This document shows, piece by piece, positions 45,349-57,000 of a stretch of DNA of 64,000 bases. Source of the stretch: Saposhnikovia divaricata (lineage: Eukaryota > Streptophyta > Magnoliopsida > Apiales > Apiaceae); contig CM071595.1 of the NCBI GenBank assembly GCA_036435485.1, positions 6,996,001 to 7,060,000 on the forward strand, in the 5' to 3' direction. The notes under the pieces were generated by a model. The model made no database searches, was not told where the DNA came from, and saw only the letters and a program-made list of their open reading frames with translations. Position 1 is the first letter of the stretch; every line of letters begins with the position of its first letter. Position numbers and translations under genes: made by a program.

Positions 45349-45876
45349 GTGCTTCACTCACATATTCTTTTTTCACATGATGAAATCATTTACTAGCATA
45401 ATGCCATAGTTGAGCCATAATCTTGATAAGTATTGAATTTGTCCAAGTTGTGCTACTTATATTGATTGGCTTCATAATTTACTAGCCGGACGTCCAACAA
45501 AATTGCTTTACTTGTGATTTACAGTTTTGTTTTAAATCATTGCCTTCTACTAATTTTGTTTGAACTCGAGACCTGTTATTACTAAGACAAGATTTAATGA
45601 AAAAATCATTTTCATGTTCATTTCCACAAAAGAGTTGAGCAAAATTAAACATTACAATAATCTTAACTTTCGATATCACTATATGTTTTCTGACATAGAA
45701 TAAAACAACAGACTATACAATCTCCTGTGTGTGTTTCTTCACTAGGCAAATACACTACTTGCTTTATTAAGACATGCAGACACAAGGTAAAAAGCCAACT
45801 ACTTAATAGTGAACTCGTTTATTTGCCGAGCCAAACTTATTTTCCATCTAAATAGAGTGTAAGAGCTATGAATGAC

Positions 45877-46179
45877 TTAAGACTGATATGGCTTCAATAG
45901 AGGAATAAGAGAGCCACTTAGGTGGAGGGACATGACTTCATTGGTGGAACCGACAAGCTTCCCATTTATGAACACCGCTGGCACCGCGGGGCTATTGCAT
46001 CCCATCCTCAACAGAGCCTTCTCCATTTCCTTACCCCGAGGATCTTGATCAATTTCATAAACCACAGGGTCTACCCTAAGTTGATGAAAAAGAACGTTTA
46101 CAGAATAGCATAAACAACACGTAGTCTTGCTAAAAATCACCACTCCATTTTCCGAGGTTACTCGCAAAATCTTGTCCAT
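45877..46179 (-). CDS. CC-type (ROXY) glutaredoxin, copy 2
   Basis: Intronless, 100 aa, starting at the ATG 46177-46179 (MDKILRVTSENG). The frame is open further upstream, but this start matches copy 1. The active site CCLC (21-24), VPAVF and NGKLVGSTNEVMSLHL are conserved, and the C-terminus is LIPLLKPYQS. It is a tandem paralogue of 36566-36868 in the same orientation, with a conserved promoter and 3' flank, and is separated from it mainly by the inserted copia element. Nothing suggests loss of function. Confidence 0.93.
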   Translation of the reverse strand: MDKILRVTSENGVVIFSKTTCCLCYSVNVLFHQLRVDPVVYEIDQDPRGKEMEKALLRMGCNSPAVPAVFINGKLVGSTNEVMSLHLSGSLIPLLKPYQS

Positions 46180-46358
46180 CTTTATGATTCTCGACTTAGT
46201 ATATAGTACGACCAACAAAACTAGTACTAAGAATTGTTGTTTAGACAATGAAAAAAAGATCTTAGGAAGATCTAAAGGGGAAGGAGAGGAAGTATCTCGT
46301 CAAGGGGGAATCGAGTTCGATGATTTAAGTTGTTTGAACTTGGAGTTCTCATTCTGCT

Positions 46359-46367
46359 CTATTTATA
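46359..46367 (-). promoter_or_regulatory. TATA box of glutaredoxin copy 2
   Basis: TATAAATAG on the minus strand about 180 bp upstream of the ATG, in the same context (attctgctc ... aaacngcctaagg) as in copy 1. Confidence 0.65.
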
Positions 46368-46500
46368 AACAGCCTAAGGTAGACTACTGCATTGAGAAAA
46401 GAACATTGAAAAGCCAATGTGCTTTTCTTAGATGCCAAAACTTCTAAAGTTAATTTCAAGATAGATACTATGTTCCACAGATTAATGAACAAGTTGGTTG

Positions 46501-46504
<4 letters not shown>

Positions 46505-46549
<45 letters not shown>
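46505..46549. repeat. (TA)n microsatellite
   Basis: About 22 uninterrupted TA units, in the 5' flank of glutaredoxin copy 2. Copy 1 lacks the tract at the matching place. Confidence 0.95.
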
Positions 46550-46599
46550 TTCTCTAGTACTTAAACTAGTCTACGTGAGACAGTTTTAAGTGTTTATTA

Positions 46600-48180
46600 T
46601 GAGGTCTATTCAGTACTTTTCTCCTTGTGCATTCCCCAGCTAGAACAAAGATCAAGCTGGCATCAATGGTTGGATTCGACAGAAATGTGTGCTACGTAGT
46701 GACCGCAATTATATGCAGATCTCACGGAATCTAATAATCTCCAGGAAAGTGTAAAAGATGTCAAAAATTCGATTAAGATGGTCAAGTCCAAAGGGATACT
46801 GAATATCATTTTGTTATTTGATTGTTTATTATTAAGAGTGGTTTTACAAGTATATATGATGAATCTTTTCGTATTGCACAATTATAACTTCTTAATCCTT
46901 AACACTTAAATATATAATTAACACCTCAAATCATCTTGACATTGTATGAATTTAAACAATCACATGCGGATATCAGGATATGGGTTGTTGTTCCTTAATG
47001 GTACACTGAGCATGTGAATAACCTGCATCAGACGACTTCCATTTTCGTTTGAACAATTCTAAAAATCAAAATTGTGTATTAGTATTCATGTTTGACAATT
47101 GGGATTGCCATTAATATAAGCCAAAAGCATCGAATTTTGGTGGTTCTAAATGATCTATTTAATTGGTGGTTCTAAATGATCTATTTGGTGGTTCCTCTCA
47201 CGTAAGAGCAAGTAGTTTGTTCCTAGCTCCATTCCTATATTCAGATGCATGTCTCCATTTGTAACTTTGGAATCTGGTGATTGCACTCGTCCTGTGTCAA
47301 CTTGTGAATTGAGAGATCTTTTCAAAATTACATATATATTCTCTCATAAAAATCACATCAGAATATGGCAGGGACCATTTTGTTGTTCTTTGCTTGTATT
47401 ATAACTACAATCACTAGCGTGTCCGACAACTCAAATCCAGAGTTTAAGATTTGTGTCAAAAAATTATTATCCACAACTAAACTTGGAATAGAACAATTTT
47501 ATGCAAATCAAAGCCAATGTAATTTACAGACATATGAAATGGAAAGGTAGACAGTAAATAGGGAAACCAGAGACAAAGGTAAGGTATATAATGCTCATCT
47601 TTATCTCAGAACAAAGCTGAGATTGCACCTTCTACTGTAGCAAAGTGGAGCATATATTTCTGTTTCCAGCTACTTGTATTTTTTTTTTTTTTGAATGCAA
47701 GCTGAATGTCTAAAGACGTCCCCTCACGCCTACTCAAGCACACATGTCCCTTTGGTTTTGTTTCCAACTTTTCTGCTATTGAACATTTGAACTGATGCAA
47801 CCTTAATGAGGTGTTAAAACAGCTTAGAAGTTTTTATTTTGGAAATGATCTACTGCAGAAATTTTTTGACACTCAGACAACATGCTTCTGTTCTACCGAG
47901 AAATTATCAGTAATTTTTTTCCTCATTTTTGTTTCTTGTGTACAAAAGAGTTGAGGAAGTAAACACTAGTATTCGCTAGGTTATGACTTGAATATATGAG
48001 TTGCATATCAACCCACATCTCTTGCATGTATTGTTAAATATTCCTGTTGTTGCTGTACATCACAACTATGAAACTTGCTGCAGAGACCAACTTTGAGGGC
48101 TTACAGAGAGCCTTTTTCTTTGTCCTTATTTAAACTAATTTATGCAATAAACACATGATTCTTAGCAGTGTCTTTTAATT
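46600..48180 (+). pseudogene. array unit 2: small secreted-protein gene, best-preserved copy
   Basis: The ATG at 47365 opens a 61-codon frame: MAGTILLFFACIITTITSVS, a signal peptide-like leader, then SDNSNPEFKICVKKLLSTTK and a C-terminus QSQCNLQTYEMER. Three Cys residues follow or end the leader. An upstream piece (46600-46790) matches the ESNNLEESVLEVKNSI segment of unit 1. The family is not recognised. Copies in units 0 and 1 have early stops, so this may be the last intact first exon of a gene or simply a remnant. Confidence 0.45.
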
Positions 48181-48339
48181 TTTTACAGATGATTAGTAGG
48201 CCATATGCAGTTGGAACAGGGCTTGTTATGAACAGATTTTTTACCAAACAGTCTTTCATTAAAATGGCCATAACATCCTTCGTTGTAATTTTGATGAAGT
48301 ATACACTATAAAAATGAATACATTTAGGAAATCAAATGA

Positions 48340-48830
48340 CTACACGATCTTCTGACTTACACTAAATAAAAAAAGAGACTACGCAATCTTCTGTTTATGT
48401 TTCTTCACTAAGCAAACACACTACTTGCTTAAACTATATATGCAGGCACGAGGTACAAAGACAACTACTTAAACTCTTAAACTACACACTACTTGCTATT
48501 TTTCAAGATAGATACTATAATTTTATGTTGCACAGAGTGATGAACAAATTGGAGAACATACATATATACTAGGACTACTCAGTACTTTCCTCCTTGTGCG
48601 TGAAAACAGTAAACATGCGTGTGCAACTTAGCGGGCATAAGTTCAAAATTTGCAGATCTTTTGGAATTTGATAATCTCCAAGAATGTGCAAAAGTTGTTG
48701 AAAATTCGATAAAGATGGTAAAGTCCCAACAGATTTTTCTTAATCATCTTCTGATTCATTCTTACCTAAACCTAAACAATATAAATAAACCTCCAGAATT
48801 CCGATTACACTGAGCATAGGCAATATAACT
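48340..48830. pseudogene. array unit 3: glutaredoxin-less copy
   Basis: The sequence follows the 3' flank of the glutaredoxin genes (cacactacttgcttaa, gaggtacaaag, acaactacttaa). It then jumps at about 48485 directly to the far 5' flank (caagatagatactat, gatgaacaa, tactcagtactttcctcctt), skipping the whole coding region and proximal promoter. Downstream it holds the LQECAKVVENSIKMVKS version of the conserved segment. It is a decayed array unit from which the glutaredoxin was deleted. Confidence 0.7.
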
Positions 48831-49601
48831 TGTGTCTGATGACTTTCAATTTCGATTAAAACAAACTGTAAAAGCCAGAATTTATATCAGTACTTTGTAA
48901 GATGTAAAATCTATGCGTGGGATTCTAGTAAATATCACCCAAATGATTAAGAGGAAATTATACATTATGAGGCTCTAAATGATTTCTAAGGTTGCATGCA
49001 CACATAAAGTTGCATGTTTTTTTCTCACGTGAAAGCAACTAGCTAGTTCGTCAATGTACAATTTGGCCACATTGCATGTCAAAGATATTTAAATTACGCA
49101 AACTTGCCTGTGTCTGAAATGAATTTTCAAGAGGAAGTGATCATTAAAGTAGCAAGTTATAGCAGTGATCAAGATTGAATTGTGAATGTAAATTCGTATC
49201 ATGGAGTTGATTTATTCCATATGTTTGCTTGATTAAATTTGTTGACTGTGCAGAATTCGGACAAATTCTAATCCAACCTAGCTAGTTGTCAAGGCAGAAA
49301 CAGTGATTCGGACAAATTCTAATCCAACCTAGCTAGTTGTCAAGGCAGAAACAGTGATGTCCTCGGATGCAATATTTTGCTTTTTATTCCGATTTCTCAT
49401 GGCAGTAGAATGGACGGTTGTTATGGAGAAGCGGTGGTAGGGATGAACAAGGGAGTGTAAATAAGATGAGAGCGCTGAAAAGGTTTTTAAAGAAAAAGAT
49501 GAAGACCGTAAAGTTGATAGAGTGGGATTAGAACAAACGACTATTAAGCTTAAGAAATATAGGCCATGTTTCGCAAATTTTAATTGTAACTTATAAGTTA
49601 A
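48831..49601. other. spacer with a short tandem duplication
   Basis: No gene is recognised. A 53-bp unit (attcggacaaattctaatcc ... cagaaacagtg) is present twice in tandem at 49253-49358 with no visible difference. Confidence 0.6.
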
Positions 49602-50379
49602 CTAGTCGATAAAGCCGCGCTTCGCGGCGGCGTTACAATATTTTTAAAAAAATTCAATACATTTACGTTATATTATAATATTAATATTAAATTTTTATAA
49701 TTAAATAATCTTCTCTAATGAATCAATTTCTTATTAAATACGATTCTTTCGATTGAGCCGCTCTCTCGTTAAAACGGAAATCCCAACTTCTTAACATATA
49801 TTATAAAGACTGCATGAGATTGTTCTTTTACTCATTGTTCTTTTATTATGTTAAGACATCAATTCTTTTCTTTTTAAATACGGTGACTTTTTTCATGATA
49901 ATAGTATTTGATTTATGAATAAATTTTCCTAATATAAGTACAATTAAATATATAAAAAATATATAATTTAAGAAGATCGTACTTTCTATAAAATATTTAA
50001 TTATATGTCTGCTCTATATATTCAAACACATATTCTAGTTCTAGTAGAATTTTTATTTATATATTTTTTCTATAAATTCAAACTCTTATTCTCTATAAAT
50101 TAGAACTCCAATTCTGCTTCCAATAGAACTTTTAATCGTATGCCTTATAAATACTTATTATACTTCCAATAGAACTTCTAATCATATGTCTTCCCTATAA
50201 ATTCGAACTCTTCTCCTTTATAAATTCGAACACCTATTGTACTTCTAATATGCTAATTGATATTTTCATATTTATTAGTGTTTAAAATTCTAGAAAATTA
50301 GAAAAATTGATTGAGACGATATTAGAGCGCCACCTAAACTACCGCTATCCTCCTTTATATATATATATATATATATTGA
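49602..50379 (-). mobile_element. small non-autonomous Helitron
   Basis: On the minus strand it begins TCAATATATA next to an A (50380) and runs into TATATATAAAGGAGGATAGC, a common plant Helitron start. It ends with the perfect stem-loop GCCGCG-aag-CGCGGC (49614-49628), eight bases, then CTAG and a T (49601). A/T insertion, TC start, hairpin and CTAG end together define a Helitron. The 778-bp interior is non-coding, with repeated attcgaactc phrases. A second TTGAT nearby makes the 5' edge uncertain by about 8 bp. Confidence 0.85.
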
Positions 50380-50552
50380 TATATTGATATTGATGATTAT
50401 TTCGAAAAAAAATTATATTTACTATTATTTTTTAGGAAAAAATATGTATGGAGAGTTTAGCATTCGTTATCTTGCAAAAATAAGTTACTTATTTCAGAAA
50501 AAGTACATATTGATGTACTTTTTTTCAGAATAAGTAACTTTTTTCTGAAATA

Positions 50553-50786
50553 CTCCCTCGGTTTTTTATTATTTGACGTTTGACTTTTCTGCACACATTT
50601 CTAAGTCTTTTGATTACTTAGTTAAAATAATTATTTTTAAAATTTTCTTTTTCTGAATAAAAATAGATAGTCTATATTAAAATTCAGAAAAGAAAAAATT
50701 TAAAAATAATAATTTTATCTATACATTCAAAGTACATTAAAATATGTGTAAAAAGTCAAACGACAAATATTAAAAAAGAGAGGGAG
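50553..50786. mobile_element. Stowaway-type MITE, copy 2
   Basis: CTCCCTC...GAGGGAG termini lie between TA dinucleotides (50551-50552 and 50787-50788). It is closely related to 23606-23847. 234 bp, non-coding. Confidence 0.92.
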
Positions 50787-50822
50787 TATAAGATTTCTCA
50801 AACGGGACCATAATAACAAACT

Positions 50823-51175
50823 CTTCACATTATTTTAGACCAGAGGAATGGTGAGCTATTTATAAGCGTATATGCAACCTTGAAATCTTTCAAGATAAGC
50901 ACTAAATTACAGCAATTAACAGTGTATATCTTTTGTAAAAGAAACTTTGCCAAAGAGGATGCAGAAATTATTCTTGGAATTATACCCGGACCTTGCAATA
51001 GTGCGGACAAATTAATGTGGCATTACAATAAAGATGGGGAATATTCTGTAAAAAGTGGATATAGATTTGCTAGAAAGGAAAAGACATGATTGAAAGTTCA
51101 AATATGAAGAGTTCGGTGGACATACTTATGGAAATTAAACATCCCTCCTAAGATTAAACATTTTGTATGGAAGTA
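50823..51175 (+). pseudogene. LINE-type reverse transcriptase remnant, 5' part
   Basis: It encodes FAKEDAEIILGIIPGPCNSA, then KLMWHYNKDGEYSVKSGYRF, then a stop and IPPKIKHFVWK. This is the linker plus zinc-binding (zf-RVT) region at the C-terminal side of plant LINE reverse transcriptases. The text stops at the copia insertion (51176) and resumes at 60651. Confidence 0.8.
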
Positions 51176-51656
51176 TGTTATTCCCATGATTTTAAGATGA
51201 TGTATTTTTGAATTATATCTTACTTAATTTTGACTATTCTTTGCACATGCTCATTGAGATATATTGTTAAGTAAATAGAACATGCTTGTCAGATATATAT
51301 TCTATCCTCCACTGAGTATAATGATACACACATGTGTTGTCTCTGCACACCATATGTTTCCTCCACTAATTGGAATATTGCAGTTGGTCTTCCACATTCT
51401 CTGACATATATTCTTTCTGCATTCTATTTAATATGTCTATTTGCAAAGTTCTAACAGACACACATACATTGTATCCCTTTCTGTAAGCTTTAACAGATTA
51501 TCCCAAGCCACGCCCATTATCATTATTATCCCAACAGCTTTACTTCGAATCCAGCACTTCACCACTCAAGATTATTCTCAACGGATTCATGCTCAGAAAT
51601 CAAGATCTATCAGCTTAAGTTGGATTCAAGACAACGGCTATAACATTCAGAGTGTC

Positions 51657-51664
51657 TATAAATA
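51657..51664 (+). promoter_or_regulatory. LTR TATA box
   Basis: TATAAATA within the 5' LTR, conserved in the 3' LTR near 60104-60111. Confidence 0.5.
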
Positions 51665-52124
51665 CAACCCTTCTCAACTGAGATAGACACTTCAAGATAT
51701 ACAACTTCTACACAGTCATATACAGTCTTCAAGATATACAACTTCTACACAGTCATATACAGTCATATACATTTTGCTTAAGAAGTTGTATTCATATTTT
51801 ACAAATTCTGTGTTTACTTGTGCCGGGTTGTGGCAACTAGTTAGGATTGCAAGTTGTAAGCCAAGGTAGCCAGTGGGCTAAGTAGCAGGGATTGCTAGGT
51901 GACAAGTGTGTCAAGGGGAAGAGTTCTTCCAGGGGCTTCAATCTTGTAATCGGATATTGTGTAAGCTTTATATTATTGTGATAATAATATAATCTCTGTG
52001 CTAGTTGGCATAGGGACTTGGATGTAGGCCATAGACGAAGATAGGGGCCGAACCAAGTGAAAACTCGTGGTGTGTTTTACATTGATTCTGTTATTTACTT
52101 ACTGCAACTTATAATCTGTTCAAC

Positions 52125-52204
52125 AAAGAGACAGTCTCATTCCTAAAAGAGACAGTCTCATTTGCAAAAGAGACAGTCTCATTCATAAAAGAGACAGTCT
52201 CATT
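52125..52204. repeat. four tandem copies of an ~20-bp palindromic unit
   Basis: Each unit holds aaagagacagtctcatt, whose core GAGACAGTCTC is a perfect palindrome around a central A. The array sits close to the end of the 5' LTR; the same array is at 60534-60611 in the 3' LTR. Confidence 0.92.
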
Positions 52205-52245
52205 TAATCAATATTCCAACATATTGTGCTACTTGAAATTACATT

Positions 52246-52257
52246 TGGTATCAGAGC
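52246..52257 (+). promoter_or_regulatory. primer binding site (initiator tRNA-Met type)
   Basis: TGGTATCAGAGC, two bases past the 5' LTR end and followed by GGG, complementary to initiator methionine tRNA. Confidence 0.88.
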
Positions 52258-52301
52258 GGGTGCATTTAATCCTTGTTTAAGTGTTTATTTTTGCAAGATC
52301 C

Positions 52302-54038
52302 ATGGCACAATTAGGTTGGAATGATCGTCGATCAATCAATGCTCCACCACTCTTACTTGGAACTAAAAACTACAATGACTGGAAGTTCTTGATGAAGATA
52401 TTTATCCAGAGGGATACCTACGAATGGGATGCAGTTGAAAATGGCATCACCATTCCTATGAAAGATGGAAAGCCCAAACCAGTAAAAAATCTTACAGTTG
52501 ATGAAGTGAATTCCCTGAATTATAATGCTCGAGCTATGAATTCCCTACTCAACGGACTTTGTGCTACTGAACTTCGAAAAGTCTCAGCTTGCACATCAGC
52601 AAAACAGGTCTGGGATACCCTTGTAGTAAGTCATGAAGGCACCTCAAAAGTTCGTGAAATCAAGCTTGATCTCCTTATGAGTGACTACGAAAGTTTTAAA
52701 TTAGAAAAGGATGAAAGCATAAAAGAAGCACAGGGAAGGTTTCTTACACTCATGAACTCTATATCTCTTCTGGAAAGAAATATACCCCAGGCAGAGATCA
52801 ATAGAAAGATTCTTCGATCACTGCCAAAAAGGTTCGATCCTAAGGTAACAACTCTACAGGACTCCTTTTTAATCTCAAATATGGAGACTCTTACTCTCTT
52901 CAGTGAACTAGAGGAGTTTGAGAATCAACTTAAAAGGTATGATGATGAAGAAACAACTCCCAGGAAAAAGACTTTGGCTTTAACAATCAACACAGATTCC
53001 AGTGAGGATTCGGATGAGGAGATTGCTCTTCTAACAAAGAAATTTCAGAAATTTCTAGCCAAGAAGAAAGCCTCTAGTCGACCTACTCAAAGGCCCTTTG
53101 GTTTTAAAAGGGAATCCAGAAACAATTCCAATGATGAAGCCTGTTTTGAATGTGGCAAGAAAGGTCATATCAAAAGGAACTGTTATCAACTTCAGGCTAA
53201 AATGAAATCTTCTGGATCAAGGGATCAAGACAAGGAGAAGAAAAAGAGCAAAGCATTTCTCACATGGAGCGACGATGAATCTGATATTGAAATTGACTCC
53301 GATGATGAAATTGCTCAAATGTGTTTTGCTGGAATAGAGGAAAACTCCAGTGAAGACGAGGAGGTACTTTCTACACCTCTAAAATCATGTATTTCTAAAG
53401 ACTTACTAACCCTACAGGTACAAATCAAAAAGCTGCAAAACAAAAATGCTTAATTAAAGCAAGCTTTAAATGAAGTTTTAAGTGAAATAGATGAGTCTTC
53501 GAAAGAAGAATCCCTGGATACAAAAAACTCTGAAAGAATGGATGAGCTTTCTAAAGAGAATGCTCATTTGAAAAATGAGATTAATATGAAAGATTCAGAG
53601 TTAGCCACACAAAAGCTGGAAGCAGAACAGAAATACTCCGAGCTGCAGAAAAAGATTGATCTTCTGAAGAAAGATCTGGCTAAGTTTGTTCACGGCGAAG
53701 GCACATTAGACATAATGTTGGCAAGCCAAAAACTTTCTTTGGGTAAAGGAGGGCCTGGCTTCAATTCAGCAAAGAAAAATGTGTTCCACAAGTCTAAAAG
53801 GCGAACTACCATGAAGTACAAAATGCCATACGAGAGATGTACAGATTGTGGAAAAAGAGGACACATTTCAGCAGAATCTAAATTCTGTGACACTCAGGGC
53901 CAAACATCTAGATCACATAAATTGCCTAATTCTGTTAATATTGCTCAAATATGGATTAAGAAAACAGAGAGACATTTATATAATATTGTGGATACTAACA
54001 AAGCAGGACCCAAGTTAAAGTGGGTACCTAAGACATGA
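52302..54038 (+). pseudogene. Sirevirus-type gag, interrupted by one stop
   Basis: The ATG at 52302 opens MAQLGWNDRRSINAPPLLLG, a copia Gag region ending with a zinc knuckle CFECGKKGHIKRNC, a Lys-rich linker and an acidic tract. A TAA at 53451-53453 breaks the frame. The same frame continues to 54038 through a coiled-coil-like segment (KYSELQKKIDLLKKDLAK) and a second cysteine motif CTDCGKRGHIS. Large gags with extra coiled-coil sequence are typical of Sireviruses. It ends WVPKT at TGA 54036-54038, where pol continues in another frame. Confidence 0.85.
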
Positions 54039-54039
54039 A

Positions 54040-57000
54040 TACATATATGTTTTGCAGGTCTGCTTAGCAGCTCATATCCTAAGAAATAAATGGATCATAG
54101 ACAGTGGCTGCTCTCGTCATATGACAGGAGATAAATCAAAGTTTCTATCTCTAGTGGCTACAGATGGAGGTTTGGTTACCTTGGGTGACTCTAACACTGT
54201 CAAAATCATAGGTAAAGGCACCATAGGTAATAAAAGGTTCTCTATCAATGATGTACGGTTAGTTAAGGGTCTAAAATACAATCTTATCAGTGTTAGTCAA
54301 CTAACAGATGCAGGTCACAGTGTCAACTTTGACAAAGAGATGTGTTTTATTAGTACTAACTCTAACAAGGTTCCCTTAGTAGCCAAACGAAAAGGAAACA
54401 TTTTTGTGTTGGATTTTGATGAACAGCAGGAGGAAATATGTCTGGCAACTGTTCAAGAGCAACAGTACCTGTGGCACAGGAGGCTAGGGCATGTCCATAT
54501 GGATCTCTTAAGGAAAATTTCCTCCCAAGGTCTTGTTAGAGGTCTTCCTAAGCTTAACTTTAAAAAGGCAGAACCTTGCTCAGCATGCCAGCTGGGAAAG
54601 CAAGTCAAGACTTCATTCAAAGCCAAAAATCAAGTGTCTTCAACTGATCCTTTGCAATTATTGCACCTTGATTTATTTGGACCCGAAAGGTATGTTAGCC
54701 AAGGTGGTAAGAAATATGCTTTTGTTATAGTTGATGATTTCTCTAGATTTACTTGGGTACTATTTTTAAGTACTAAAGATGAAGCTTTTATCGAGTTTCA
54801 AGATTTAATTGCTAACCTTGAAACTAAGTATTCCAAGAATTTAAGAACCATTAGAAGCGATCATGGTGGGGAATTTGAAAAAGATTTTGTCACCTACTGC
54901 AAGTCAAGGGGCATCACACATGAATTTTCTGCTCCTCGCACTCCACAACAGAACGGAGTAGTGGACCGCAAGAATAGAACTCTTCAAGAAACTGCCCGTA
55001 CTTTGCTTCATGAAAGTAAGTTGCCTCGAAAATTCTGGGCAGAAGCGGTAAATACTTCTTGCTATGTGCTTAATAGAGTTTTAATTCGTCCTATTTTACT
55101 AAAAACCCCTTATGCTTAAGAGTAAAACTCCTAACATCAGCTATTTTCGAGTTTTTGGTTCTAAATGTTTCATTCTAGATACCCAGCCCAATCGTGGTAA
55201 ATTTGATCCTCGTGCAACTGAAGGAATATTTTTGGGATACTTCAATACTAGTAAAGCGTATCGTGTTTATAACCCTGATAAGGCTAAAGTAGAAGAGTCC
55301 ATTAATGTTTCTTTTAATGAGTCTTATCTTGATCTAGCTAGAGACGAGGAAGTATATGCTAATGATCCTTCCCAGCGTCAAAAGGGTCAGTCTCATTCTG
55401 GAAAGGGTCAGTCTCATTTGGATCAGGAACTGTCTCATTCCCATAATGAACAAGAAACACCACAGCAGACTTCCACCTCTCACCAATTAACTCCTGGATC
55501 ATCTAGGACTGCTAATGCTGCTATAAGCAACTCTACATCATCTGAGCCTGCAAGGAAATCTTCTCAAGATCATCTTTCCTCCACATCCAATCCAAATCCA
55601 GTTCCTTGTCAATTGGATGACTCAAATGAAGAAGAAATGAGCTCCATACCTCTTCCTAAATCTGTCAGAACTGTGCAGAATCATCCACAAGATAATCTTC
55701 TATCGGACTTGAATCAAGGCATTACCACTCGAAGCAAAGTTCGAAACTTCTGTGCATTTTATGCTTTTGTAGCTGAATTTGAACCTAAAAATGCTAAGAA
55801 TGCAGTGGAGAATGAGCAGTGGTCAGTAGCCATGCAAGAAAAAATTAATCAGTTCGAACGATGTGATGTATGAGAGCTTGTTCCACCTCCTGAAAACGTC
55901 ACAATCATTGGAACTCGTTGGGTCTTCAAAAATAAAAAGGATGAGGATGGCAATATCATAAGAAATAAATCTCGCCTCGTGGCTCAAGGTTATAATCAAC
56001 AAGAGGGCATCGACTACGACGAGACTTATGCTCCAGTAGCTCGATTAGAATCCATACGTATTCTGATGGCTTTTGCAGTCTATAAGAACTTTAAACTGTA
56101 CCAGATGGATGTCAAAAGCGCTTTCTTAAATGGTTATCTGCAGGAAGAAGTATACGTAAAGCAACCCCTAGGATTCATACATGAAAAGTATCCGAATTAT
56201 GTTTATAAACTCAAGAAGTCTGTCTACCGCCTTAGACAATCTCCCAGATGTTGGTACGATCGGCTCAGTGCCTTCCTTGTTGACTCTGGCTTCATTCGGG
56301 GTACACTCGATCCTACTCTTTTCATTTTTCATAAACATAATGATTTCTTGATAATACAAGTATATGTTGATGATATTGTGTTTGGAGCTTCGGATGAAAC
56401 TTTATGCAAATGGTTCTCGGATTGTATGCATAAAGAATTTGACATGAGTCTTATTGGTGAATTACAATATTTTCTTGGCTTGCAAATTAACCAATCTAAT
56501 GCAGGTATTTTTATTCATCAAAGTAAGTATATTAAAGACTTACTTAAAAGGTTTGATTTGGAACATGTCACTCCAAAATCTACTCCCATGAGTGTTACCA
56601 CTAAACTCACTAAGGATGAAAATGGTAAATCAGTTGATGTTACTAAATATAGAGGTATGATTGGTTCCTTGTTATATCTCACAGCCTCTCGCCCCGATAT
56701 CATGTTTAGTGTATGTTTGTGTGCCCGCTTTCAAGCAATGCCAAAAGAATCTCATTTAAATGCCGTAAAGCGAATATTTAAATATTTAAAGGGAACTGAC
56801 GACCTGGGACTATTCTATCCCAGTTCCCCGTCTTTTAATTTAATTGGTTTTTCAGATGCCGATTATGCAGGATCTCAGGTTGATCGTAAAAGTACTAGCG
56901 GAGCTTGCGAATTTTTAGGAGATTGCCTAGTGGCTTGGCACAGTAAGAAACAAACTTCAGTGGCAATGTCAACTGCTGAAGGGGAATATATCGCCACCGG

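Larger units (their letters stand above)
51176..52243 (+). repeat. 5' LTR of the Sirevirus-type element
   Basis: It begins TGTTATTCCC and ends GAAATTACA. It contains a 38-bp tandem duplication near 51691-51765 (cttcaagatatacaacttct twice) that the other LTR lacks, a TATA box, and four tandem copies of the palindromic repeat near its end. Confidence 0.92.

Noticed and set aside
52125..52204. CRISPR-like array of repeats in the LTR
   Set aside because: The unit spacing is only a few bases with no unique spacers, the genome is a plant, and the array occurs in both LTRs.
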